Positions 1-5,984 of a stretch of 6,689 nt of DNA are shown here, one piece after another; position 1 is the first letter of the stretch; every line of letters starts with the position of its first letter. The notes below the pieces were generated by a model that saw only the letters and a program-made list of their open reading frames with translations, did no database searches and was not told the origin of the DNA. The position numbers and the translations under genes were made by a program. This stretch comes from an uncultured Bacilli bacterium (GTDB lineage: Bacteria > Bacillota_I > Bacilli_A > RF39 > UBA660). The stretch lies in contig CAJTSN010000020.1 of the NCBI GenBank assembly GCA_910578745.1, positions 1 to 6,689 on the forward strand. Direction: 5' to 3'.

Positions 1-291
1 GATTAAAATAGAAACTGCTAAAAAAAGAACTTCAAAGACAAGAGAAATCGTCGCTAAATAAATAATATTTGAAAATCCTGTTTTTTCAAGTAAACTAGGC
101 GCATTTGGATTTGCCTTTACTAATGCTTTTCCTTTCTCCACATTAGAAGAAGTTGATTCTTCTTTCTGATGATTACTAAAATCATTTCCTATTACAGCTC
201 GAATCTTTTCATACTCACTCTTTGTCAAATTGGGAGAACAAAGACGCTCCCTTAAATCTCTCAATTCCTGTAATGTTACAATTCGTTCCAT
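1..291 (-). CDS. Unrecognised membrane-anchored protein (3' end outside window)
   Basis: The first 97 codons of a gene that leaves the window at base 1. The ATG at 291 overlaps the rmuC stop codon as TAATG, and the end of rmuC supplies the Shine-Dalgarno AAGGAGG. Start choice is therefore firm and translation is probably coupled to rmuC. Residues 7-35 read as a charged helical hairpin (LQELRDLRERL, then LTKSEYEKIRAVI) that loosely resembles the short SHOCT-type motif; this is a resemblance only. Residues 39-60 are a Ser/Lys/Glu-rich linker. Residues 73-97 (starting FSNIIYLA) form a hydrophobic span that continues to the window edge. I infer a cytoplasmic N-terminus tethered to the membrane. 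No family is recognised with confidence. It is the last visible gene of the VTT-rmuC operon. Confidence 0.85.
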   Translation of the reverse strand, partial: MERIVTLQELRDLRERLCSPNLTKSEYEKIRAVIGNDFSNHQKEESTSSNVEKGKALVKANPNAPSLLEKTGFSNIIYLATISLVFEVLFLAVSILI

Positions 292-1370
292 TACTCATCC
301 TCCTTAATAGAAATTGTTTCATTTTCATCTATTTCAACTTGGTTAATACTATTAAATCGTTTTGTAATCTTATCCGTGGTTGTATGAATTTCTTTTACAT
401 CTTTACTAACGGTATCAATACTTCTAGAAAGCTTATCCCATCGTTCCTTATATCTTTTAAATTCTTCATCAAGCAATAATAATTCCTGATGAATGATAGA
501 AGTATATTTATCTCTTTCAATATTTTTTATCATCATTTGAAGCGTCGTTAGTGTACTAATTAAAGTTGTTGGGCTTGTAAGCCATACTCTTTTCTTGTAA
601 GCATATTCAATCACATCGGAATGATAAGCACTCACCTCTGCGAAGATAGCTTCTGCTGGCAAAAATAAAATGGCCTGATCTGCAGTAACTCCTTGAATAA
701 TATATTTAGAAGAGATTGCATCAATATGCTTTCTCATATCGGACTTAAATAATTTTTCTGCCTGTAATCTTTCTTCTTGCGTATAAGTTTTATCTACCAT
801 GATTCTATAATTTTCTAAAGGAAACTTAGAATCAATTGCAATCATTCCAAGTGGACTGGGCGTAAATAACATACAATCTGCAATTGTTCCATTTTCAAGT
901 GGATACTGCATTTTATAAATTTTATCATTTTTACCAAATACACTATCTAAAATATTTAATAAATTTACTTCTCCAAAAATACCTCTCGTTTTTTTATCTG
1001 TTAAAACACTCTCAAGAGAAATAATATCACTTGATAAATGATCAATTTTCTTTTGTGCCTCATCAATTTTGGATAAGCGTTCCAAAACAGAGGTAAATGT
1101 TTTATTTGTTCGTTCAAAATTTTCATCTAATCTTGTATTTACACGATCACTAATCAAATGAAGTTTATGTTCAATATTTTGGTTCAAAGAAGTAAAGTCT
1201 TTTCCTAAATCTCCCTTGAATGCTAAAAACTCTTTAATAATCGATGTTTCCAATTTAGCCATATTTTGTACAGTACTTTTTTCTTCTTGCTTTTTAGAGA
1301 GCATAACAAAAAGTAAAATGAAAACAAGAACAAAAATAAAAATTAATAGAATAAAACTAATGACTTCCAT
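291..1370 (-). CDS. rmuC: RmuC family DNA recombination protein
   Basis: A 359-residue RmuC-family protein (nuclease-like fold; the E. coli member limits inversions at short inverted repeats; exact biochemistry is unsettled). Residues 4-24 are one N-terminal transmembrane anchor. Residues 27-125 are a Lys/Glu-rich coiled coil. The conserved domain covers about 127-320, with RGIFGEVNL (129-137), IDSKFPLENY (179-188), the DQAILFLPAE block (231-240) and VWLTSPTTL (262-270). These are the family's hallmark segments, and none appears missing. The length is within the usual range, on the short side. The ATG at 1370 lies 8 bases after the stop of the upstream VTT gene; AGAGG 5 bases before it acts as ribosome binding site and includes that stop codon. 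It is transcribed from the 1988-2016 promoter through the VTT gene, and its 3' end is coupled to the next gene. Confidence 0.95.
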   Translation of the reverse strand: MEVISFILLIFIFVLVFILLFVMLSKKQEEKSTVQNMAKLETSIIKEFLAFKGDLGKDFTSLNQNIEHKLHLISDRVNTRLDENFERTNKTFTSVLERLSKIDEAQKKIDHLSSDIISLESVLTDKKTRGIFGEVNLLNILDSVFGKNDKIYKMQYPLENGTIADCMLFTPSPLGMIAIDSKFPLENYRIMVDKTYTQEERLQAEKLFKSDMRKHIDAISSKYIIQGVTADQAILFLPAEAIFAEVSAYHSDVIEYAYKKRVWLTSPTTLISTLTTLQMMIKNIERDKYTSIIHQELLLLDEEFKRYKERWDKLSRSIDTVSKDVKEIHTTTDKITKRFNSINQVEIDENETISIKEDE

Positions 1371-1378
1371 AAATACCT

Positions 1379-1966
1379 CTACTCAAAATGAAATTTTTTT
1401 AGGACTATTTTTGATAAAACAAATGCAACAACAACAATAAAGGCCAATTTAACAAGAACAGTTATATCTGTTAAGCTCTCTAGTAACGTGGTACCCACAA
1501 ACCCCCAAAAATAAACAATTGATAATTTTGAAATCAATAAAGCAAAGAAAAATTTTTTAAATTCCATCTTAGAGAGTCCAGCACCTATGTTGATAGAAAA
1601 CGCCGGTGTAAAAGGAATAGCCATGAGTATGACTAAGTTTGAGAATGTGATTTTTTTTATCTTTAAAACAACAGTATCTGTTTTTGGATGTTTTTTTAAA
1701 TACTTATAGAATTTATCACTAAACCCATATCTACAAATGGAATAGCTGAGAATGCAACCACAGATAGTTGCCACCCAAGATAAAAGAAATCCGAACAAAT
1801 TTCCAAACAAAATCATATTTAAAGCAATGAAAAGAGCTAAAGGTAAAACAGGAAGAATTGATTCCAAAACGATAAGTAAGAAACCAAAAGACATACTAAG
1901 AAATAAGGGTTCTCTCATACTCACTTCTTTAAGCATACTTATTAAATCGCCTATAATGTGTTCCAT
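1379..1966 (-). CDS. TVP38/TMEM64 (VTT domain) family membrane protein
   Basis: A 195-residue polytopic membrane protein of the VTT (DedA/TVP38/TMEM64-like) superfamily. Hydrophobic spans lie near residues 20-34, 37-58, 60-78, 109-126, 140-160 and 170-188. The N-terminal re-entrant motif is visible as ESILPVLPL (35-43), and the C-terminal motif as AIPFTPAFSINIGAGLSKM (116-134). Many family members carry Arg and PG at the second motif (R-x-x-P-G-x-P); this one has M-A-I-P-F-T-P, a version I recall from some Firmicute TVP38 proteins. VTT proteins act in lipid scrambling or flipping, and some DedA members recycle undecaprenyl phosphate. The substrate here is unknown. The ATG at 1966 has GGAG 5 bases upstream. 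It is the first gene of the operon with rmuC and has its own promoter and a candidate WalR site. Confidence 0.9.
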   Translation of the reverse strand: MEHIIGDLISMLKEVSMREPLFLSMSFGFLLIVLESILPVLPLALFIALNMILFGNLFGFLLSWVATICGCILSYSICRYGFSDKFYKYLKKHPKTDTVVLKIKKITFSNLVILMAIPFTPAFSINIGAGLSKMEFKKFFFALLISKLSIVYFWGFVGTTLLESLTDITVLVKLAFIVVVAFVLSKIVLKKFHFE

Positions 1967-1987
1967 ACACTCTCCATTCTATTTATT

Positions 1988-2016
1988 ATTATAGTACATT
2001 TTCTTTTTTTTAACAA
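1988..2016 (-). promoter_or_regulatory. Sigma-A-type promoter of the VTT-rmuC operon
   Basis: Reading the minus strand, a -35 TTGTTA (2011-2016, 4 of 6 consensus bases) is followed by a 17-base A-rich spacer and a perfect -10 TATAAT (1988-1993). Transcription would begin near 1981, giving a leader of only about 15 bases that contains the GGAG ribosome binding site. The weak -35 is consistent with dependence on an activator, and a WalR-like box lies just upstream. Confidence 0.75.
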
Positions 2017-2030
2017 TAAAAGAAAAAAAA

Positions 2031-2047
2031 GTTACATTTTTTTTACA
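2031..2047 (-). promoter_or_regulatory. Candidate WalR (YycF/VicR) binding site
   Basis: The minus strand reads TGTAAA (2047-2042), five A residues (2041-2037), then TGTAAC (2036-2031). This is an exact match to the published WalR pattern TGTWAH-N5-TGTWAH, two direct half-sites one helical turn apart. It lies 14 bases upstream of the -35 of the VTT-rmuC promoter, in the same orientation, with its centre near -58 relative to the predicted start. The match is seen directly; binding by WalR is inferred. Chance is a real alternative because the pattern is A/T-rich. Confidence 0.45.
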
Positions 2048-2413
2048 TTTAAAAATATAGTATTTTTCAAATAGCATTTTATAACTTCTTAAATGCATTT
2101 ATAACCCTTATTTATAAACGATGACAACACTTTTATTTAAAAAGATATTCACATAAATTGTTATAATTTCTTCTATTTTCTCTTTCAAGGGTAGTACATT
2201 TTCTTGTTGTATTAGTTTAAAATTAAAAAAATACTATACAATATCATAGCATTAAAATCTTCACTTACAAGCAGGACTAGTGCGTAGTCTCTAAAGTCCT
2301 CACTATAATAAGATTCGCATTACCCTTATTATGTAGCATATAGCAAAGATATATTCGTATTAGAATTCATTTTATATTTTTAAATATATTGAAGTTAAAA
2401 ATAACTATTTCTA
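2048..2413. other. Gene-poor AT-rich intergenic stretch
   Basis: No start codon with a ribosome binding site leads to a frame longer than about 30 codons. Two short stop-free minus-strand stretches lack usable starts. One covers about 2226-2321 and includes SEDF twice, 13 codons apart, with synonymous codons. The other covers about 2106-2237 and reads NVLPLKEKIEEIITIYVN in part. They could be remnants of a decayed gene or chance. The most GC-rich patch is around 2271-2300 and holds a hairpin. No tRNA, riboswitch or insertion-sequence end is recognised. Confidence 0.5.
2273..2300. repeat. Overlapping alternative hairpins in the intergenic gap
   Basis: AGGACT (2273-2278) pairs perfectly with AGTCCT (2295-2300). 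Within it, GACTA (2275-2279) pairs with TAGTC (2285-2289) across a five-base loop. The two pairings share bases and exclude one another. There is no following T run, so it does not look like a terminator. Its role is unknown, and short inverted repeats of this size can arise by chance. Confidence 0.35.
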
Positions 2414-2698
2414 TCAATTATTTAATTCTTTATATTCAATTTTTTTACACACTACCGAAAGTAATGGTTCTTCTTTATCTGTGACAAAACAAATATATTC
2501 TTCTTTATTTATTGTAATATATTTTAGATATGCCTCATCAATATAGTCAGTATATGTTTCTTTAAAATTGTATTGATGAACATTGTTGCATACTATTTTT
2601 AATTTCGTTTTATTAGTTTCGTTGGTCCCATTTTCTTTTATCCTTATTTCCTGAACTACATAAAAAATGGAGAAATTTAAAGGCTCTTTCATTATCAA
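2414..2698 (-). CDS. Orphan hypothetical protein, uncertain gene
   Basis: An open frame of 94 codons from a TTG at 2698; an ATG two codons later at 2692 is the more conventional start and would give 92 residues. Neither start has a recognisable Shine-Dalgarno sequence, and an in-frame stop lies five codons above the TTG. The product is soluble in character: no signal peptide or membrane span, polar residues rich in Lys, Glu, Asn and Tyr, and three Cys (residues 36, 70 and 83). The alternating pattern after residue 31 (KLKIVCNNV, YLKYITI, EYICFVTD, SVVCKKIEY) suggests beta strands. I recognise no family. It lies beyond the probable terminator of the DUF4234-DUF2752 operon and no convincing promoter precedes it. 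It may depend on read-through, be a gene remnant, or not be expressed. Confidence 0.4.
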   Translation of the reverse strand: MIMKEPLNFSIFYVVQEIRIKENGTNETNKTKLKIVCNNVHQYNFKETYTDYIDEAYLKYITINKEEYICFVTDKEEPLLSVVCKKIEYKELNN

Positions 2699-2720
2699 GT
2701 CAATAGGGAAATTTTATTCA

Positions 2721-2750
2721 AACAAAAAAGTAAATACTGAATTTACTTTT
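2721..2750 (-). terminator. Probable intrinsic terminator after the DUF2752 gene
   Basis: A perfect 10-base inverted repeat (AAAAGTAAAT, five-base loop, ATTTACTTTT; 2726-2750) is followed on the minus strand by TT, G and TTT, making an interrupted T run with the end of the stem. It lies about 45 bases after the DUF2752 stop. The stem has only two G-C pairs, so termination may be leaky; it could instead be an operator for the downstream ORF. Confidence 0.5.
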
Positions 2751-2794
2751 GATCAAAGACATTTTTTAATTCTTTCTACTTTATACCTAATAGT

Positions 2795-3193
2795 CTATAA
2801 TGGGGCTAAAAAGGAGAAAATCGGTATATTCCTCATTATTCCAAATAAAATCGATAGAAACAATAAAGTAGGAAGAACAAATTTAGGAATATTCTTTTTC
2901 ACTTTATTTTCTAACTGGAAAAGATAGATATAATTATAATAAATATAATAAGCTATAAAAAATGGAAGAAGTATAAATAAAAGAGGATTATACGAAAATG
3001 CGGATACAAAATCAAGTTTCAATAAAGAAAAAAATAGACGTGTACTGCCACACCCCGGACAATAAAGATGTGTAATTGTATAAAATGGACAAGAAATCGA
3101 AAGATGAAAAACTGTATTTAAAAAGTAATATCCTAAGAATAATGTAACAAAGAATACATTATGTGATATTACTTTTTTGACTCTAGTCTGCAA
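2795..3193 (-). CDS. DUF2752 family membrane protein
   Basis: A 132-residue membrane protein of the DUF2752 family, function unknown. The family signature is clear: CPFYTITHLYCPGCGSTR at 35-52, with Cys35, Cys45 and Cys48, followed by LDFVSAFSYNPL (60-71) and the C-terminal RNIPIFSFLAPL (121-132). Hydrophobic spans lie near 12-33, 69-92 and 104-120. The cysteine cluster could bind a metal or be redox-active, which is inference. The start must be the TTG at 3193: an in-frame stop lies three codons upstream, and no ATG, GTG or other TTG occurs before the conserved part. This TTG lies inside the 3' end of the DUF4234 gene (11-base overlap) and has no strong Shine-Dalgarno sequence, so translation is probably coupled to the upstream gene. 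A probable terminator follows. Confidence 0.88.
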   Translation of the reverse strand: MQTRVKKVISHNVFFVTLFLGYYFLNTVFHLSISCPFYTITHLYCPGCGSTRLFFSLLKLDFVSAFSYNPLLFILLPFFIAYYIYYNYIYLFQLENKVKKNIPKFVLPTLLFLSILFGIMRNIPIFSFLAPL

Positions 3194-3653
3194 GTCTATT
3201 TAAATCACTTTGAATTAAACAGTAATTTACAATTCCTAGTCCAACAATTGATAATACTAAGTATAATACAGAATTATCAGCAATAGAAACGCCACGTTTC
3301 TCACCAGCGGTGTGCATTTTCTTTCCCATTGTATAAGCCCAGTAAATGCTATAAATTCCACAAGTGATAAGCGTTAAAAGAAATGCTGTACCACCAGATG
3401 TTCCTGTTTCCTCTGCTGCTGCATTTGAGTCATCCGTCAAAGAAATGAACCAAATAATTCCATAAATTCCACAAGTAAAAATAGATAATAAAATACAAGT
3501 CACTATAGAACGATTTGTGATACTTACTCTTCCTGTTGCTCCCACGTTATTCGTGATATTCACATTGACTTGTCCTTGTGTTGATGTTCCACAATTATCA
3601 CAAAAACTTTGACCTTCTTTTAATTCTTTTCCACATTTTGGACAAAAATTCAT
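3183..3653 (-). CDS. Zinc-ribbon and DUF4234 domain membrane protein
   Basis: A 156-residue protein. Residues 4-21 are a zinc ribbon (CPKC at 4-7, CDNC at 18-21), which should bind one zinc ion on the cytoplasmic side. Residues 24-46 are a polar Asn/Thr-rich linker. Residues 47-150 match DUF4234, with spans near 49-70, 90-108 and 128-146. An internal repeat stands out: LLSIFTCGIYGIIW (55-68) and LLTLITCGIYSIYW (92-105), suggesting duplicated hairpins. No function is established that I know of. The ATG at 3653 has AAGGAG 8 bases upstream and a strong promoter, so this is the first gene of the operon. Its stop overlaps the TTG start of the DUF2752 gene by 11 bases, suggesting the two products act together or are made in a fixed ratio. 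Confidence 0.9.
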   Translation of the reverse strand: MNFCPKCGKELKEGQSFCDNCGTSTQGQVNVNITNNVGATGRVSITNRSIVTCILLSIFTCGIYGIIWFISLTDDSNAAAEETGTSGGTAFLLTLITCGIYSIYWAYTMGKKMHTAGEKRGVSIADNSVLYLVLSIVGLGIVNYCLIQSDLNRLAD

Positions 3654-3674
3654 ACACTCAACTCCTTCTTTAAA

Positions 3675-3703
3675 ACTATACCATAAATCTTATGCCTTTT
3701 CAA
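3675..3703 (-). promoter_or_regulatory. Strong promoter of the DUF4234-DUF2752 operon
   Basis: The minus strand carries -35 TTGAAA (3698-3703, 5 of 6), a 17-base spacer and -10 TATAGT (3675-3680, 5 of 6), the latter preceded by TGG, which makes an extended -10 (TGnTATAGT). Transcription should begin near 3668, leaving a leader of about 15 bases with the AAGGAG site. The -35 begins about a dozen bases after the stop of the 46-residue gene, and I see no terminator between them, so read-through from pcrA is possible. Confidence 0.8.
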
Positions 3704-3714
3704 TTCCTTTCATA

Positions 3715-3855
3715 CTAATTTTTATGTAAAGCGCTATACGTTAAAAAGAACACCAAAAGACCAAGTCCAAAAAGACCAATCCAAAGAAGAGGATTATCTC
3801 CATATTCAATAAAAAATCCTTTTATGTTTTCATTCCAATCATTTAACGTATCCAT
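3715..3855 (-). CDS. Small single-span membrane protein overlapping pcrA
   Basis: A 46-residue ORF from ATG at 3855 to TAG at 3715. Its first 17 bases overlap the end of pcrA in another frame. Residues 1-20 are polar and acidic (MDTLNDWNENIKGFFIEYGD). Residues 21-40 are a compact membrane span (NPLLWIGLFGLGLLVFFLTY), followed by a short basic tail ending HKN. This layout, a start overlapping the upstream gene and a stop just before the next promoter, is what a real small gene looks like. The Shine-Dalgarno sequence is weak, so translation may be coupled to PcrA termination. I recall similar short membrane proteins in gut Firmicutes but cannot name a family. A link with the helicase is unsupported beyond position. 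Confidence 0.72.
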   Translation of the reverse strand: MDTLNDWNENIKGFFIEYGDNPLLWIGLFGLGLLVFFLTYSALHKN

Positions 3856-5956
3856 AATTGTAATCATCATCTGTCTCACTCACCTTTCTCATTGCTTTAT
3901 GCCCTTTCATAAGGGTTTTAATTCCACCTTTAAATGCAACATTTATAATACTTTTATTCATTCCAACGACAACTCCAATTCCAAACGTATCATGTTGTAC
4001 TTTGTCCCCTATTTTATATTCAATAGAGTCATCAATCAAAGTTGCTTTATCTATTATTTTAACATCTTTTTCTGGTATGTCAACTTCTAAATGCTCTGAA
4101 TTCATTTCTTCTAAAAATCGACTAGGTACATTATAACTATCTTGTCCAAAAATCGTTCTTTTTCGGGCATTTACTATATAAAGTTTCTCTTTGGCCCTTG
4201 TAATAGCCACGTAACACAATCTTCTTTCTTCTTCTAAATCTTCATTGCTAGAAAAAGAATTACTATGTGGAAAGATTCCTTCTTCCATACCTACTAAAAA
4301 TACATACGAAAATTCAAGTCCTTTTGCAGAATGAATCGTCATTAAAGTGACAACATCTTGTGTCTGTTTATGTTCTTCTATATCGGCAACTAAACTAATC
4401 TCTTCTAAGAAATCCTCTAAAGAAATAACCCCTTCTCTTTCCTCAAAATGTTTGGTAATGGTTTTAAATTCTTCTAAGTTTTCTAAACGAATATCAGCTT
4501 CCATTGAATGTTCGCTTTCCAATTCTTTTTTCATTCCTGTTTCTTCTAAAACACAATCTACCAGTTCAGTTAAAGTAAGATTTGCTTGTTTTTCTCTAAT
4601 CTTCTCAATTGTCTTTTTGAATTCTAATTCTTTTCCACTTTTAATTGCATCATACATACTACTGTGAGATAAAATAGCATTCGTTTCTATATTTTCTATC
4701 GTTTTAAGACCAATACCTCGTTTTGGAACATTAATTACTCGAGTTAAACTCACATCATCATGAACATTATATAGTAGTTTTAAATAGCAGATTAAATCTT
4801 TGATTTCTTTTCGTTTATAAAAGTAAAAAGAACCTACAACTCGATAAGGAATGTTCTCATTAAGAAAGGCTTCCTCTAAATTACGAGACTGTGCATTCGT
4901 CCGATAAAGAATCGCTATATCATTGCGAGAAATTCCATTTTCTAATAATGTAACAATTTCACGAACGACATAAGACGCCTCCTCTTTTTCATCCATGGCT
5001 TTATGATACTTTATTTTTTCTCCTTCTTTATTATTTGTCCATAAATTTTTATCTTTTCTTTCTTTATTGTTTTTAATAATAGAATTTGCTGCATTTAAAA
5101 TATTTTTTGTTGAACGATAATTTTCCTCTAATAAAATCACTTCTGGATTTTGATAATCTTTTTCAAAATTTAATATATTTTTATAGTTTGCACCCCGAAA
5201 TGCATAAATAGACTGATCATTATCCCCTACTACACAGATATTTTTATATTTCGCACTAATCATTTTTGTTAATACATATTGTGCTTTATTTGTATCTTGA
5301 TATTCATCAATTAAAACATATTTAAACCTTTCTTGATACTGTTTTAATATTTCAGGATATTTTTCAAATAATCGAATCGGAAGAAGTAATAAATCATCAA
5401 AATCAAGAGAATTATTAATCCGTAATTTTTCTTCATATTTTTCATAAACGGATACTACTTTTTGTTCAAAATCACTATAAGCATAATTCGCATATTCCTT
5501 ATCATCTAGTAATTCATTTTTCGCACTACTGATACTATTTTTAATCGCTTTTGGATTATATATTTTAGGATCAAGTCCTTTTTCTTTACAGATTTTTTTA
5601 ATTACAGTATTGGCATCTTCACTATCTAGAATTGTAAAGTTTTTATCAAGTCCTAATGCTTCATAATTTTCACGAATAATGCGTAGTCCAAAAGAGTGAA
5701 ATGTTGATATTTGAATTTTATATCCAAGACCATCAATCATAGAAATGATTCGTTCTTTCATTTCCTTTGCTGCTTTATTCGTAAAAGTGATTGCTAAAAT
5801 ATCTGAAGGAGAAATTCCTAATTCTAATATCAAATAAGCCACTCGTGTCGTTAAAACACGGGTTTTTCCACTCCCTGCCCCTGCTAATACTAATAGAGGT
5901 CCCTCCGTTTTTTGTACTGCTTGTCTTTGTTTGTCATTTAATCCATCTAAATTCAC
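3839..5956 (-). CDS. pcrA: ATP-dependent DNA helicase PcrA (UvrD/Rep family, SF1A)
   Basis: A 705-residue 3'-5' superfamily 1A helicase, the Firmicute counterpart of UvrD, acting in nucleotide excision repair, removal of recombinase filaments, rolling-circle replication and transcription-replication conflicts. All motifs are intact: Q motif around LNDKQRQAV (6-14), Walker A AGAGSGKT (25-32, Lys31), Ia ITFTNKAAKEMKER (56-69), Walker B LIDEYQDT (215-222, Asp217/Glu218), III GDNDQSIYAFRGA (244-256), IV EENYRS (277-282), V TIHSAKGLEF (540-549), VI CYVAITRAK (581-589). Residues 649-693 are the C-terminal Tudor-like domain (GDKVQHDTFGIGVVVG), known in B. subtilis PcrA to contact RNA polymerase. The length is slightly below the usual 720-740. 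The start is GTG at 5956, the only canonical start below an in-frame TAG; its AGGAAG ribosome site is 11 bases away, rather far. The last codons overlap a small membrane-protein gene. Confidence 0.97.
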   Translation of the reverse strand: MNLDGLNDKQRQAVQKTEGPLLVLAGAGSGKTRVLTTRVAYLILELGISPSDILAITFTNKAAKEMKERIISMIDGLGYKIQISTFHSFGLRIIRENYEALGLDKNFTILDSEDANTVIKKICKEKGLDPKIYNPKAIKNSISSAKNELLDDKEYANYAYSDFEQKVVSVYEKYEEKLRINNSLDFDDLLLLPIRLFEKYPEILKQYQERFKYVLIDEYQDTNKAQYVLTKMISAKYKNICVVGDNDQSIYAFRGANYKNILNFEKDYQNPEVILLEENYRSTKNILNAANSIIKNNKERKDKNLWTNNKEGEKIKYHKAMDEKEEASYVVREIVTLLENGISRNDIAILYRTNAQSRNLEEAFLNENIPYRVVGSFYFYKRKEIKDLICYLKLLYNVHDDVSLTRVINVPKRGIGLKTIENIETNAILSHSSMYDAIKSGKELEFKKTIEKIREKQANLTLTELVDCVLEETGMKKELESEHSMEADIRLENLEEFKTITKHFEEREGVISLEDFLEEISLVADIEEHKQTQDVVTLMTIHSAKGLEFSYVFLVGMEEGIFPHSNSFSSNEDLEEERRLCYVAITRAKEKLYIVNARKRTIFGQDSYNVPSRFLEEMNSEHLEVDIPEKDVKIIDKATLIDDSIEYKIGDKVQHDTFGIGVVVGMNKSIINVAFKGGIKTLMKGHKAMRKVSETDDDYNYGYVK

Positions 5957-5984
5957 GATATCAACTACTTCCTACATACGTTTT

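Noticed and set aside
222..479. Plus-strand ORF of 85 codons
   Set aside because: Antisense to rmuC and the gene after it; composition is the reverse-strand shadow of their codons, with no ribosome site.
1216..1440. Plus-strand ORF of 74 codons
   Set aside because: Antisense to the rmuC start and the end of the VTT gene; low-complexity ending; no promoter.
1752..1994. Plus-strand ORF of 80 codons
   Set aside because: Antisense to the VTT gene and its promoter.
2074..2105. Direct repeat GCATTT(T)ATAAC, 21 bases apart
   Set aside because: Short and AT-rich, with no link to a promoter element.
1992..2205. Identical 14-mer (TAGTACATTTTCTT) at 1992-2005 and 2192-2205, exactly 200 bases apart
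   Set aside because: The flanks do not match and the -10 element is not repeated; a 14-base match is about what chance gives in 6.7 kb of such AT-rich DNA.
2304..2309. TATAAT on the plus strand as a promoter
   Set aside because: No -35-like sequence at 16-18 bases and no gene downstream on that strand.
2393..2406. Palindrome AGTTA-AAAA-TAACT as terminator of the 94-codon ORF
   Set aside because: Stem of five pairs with one G-C and no T run on the minus strand; too weak to call.
2667..2927. Plus-strand ORF of 86 codons
   Set aside because: Runs across the terminator-like repeat and the DUF2752 C-terminus, whose minus-strand reading is a clear family match.
3824..4090. Plus-strand ORF of 88 codons
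   Set aside because: Antisense to the pcrA C-terminal domain and the small membrane gene.
4347..4667. Plus-strand ORF of 106 codons, Ser-rich
   Set aside because: Ser richness is the expected complement of Glu/Lys codons in pcrA on the other strand.
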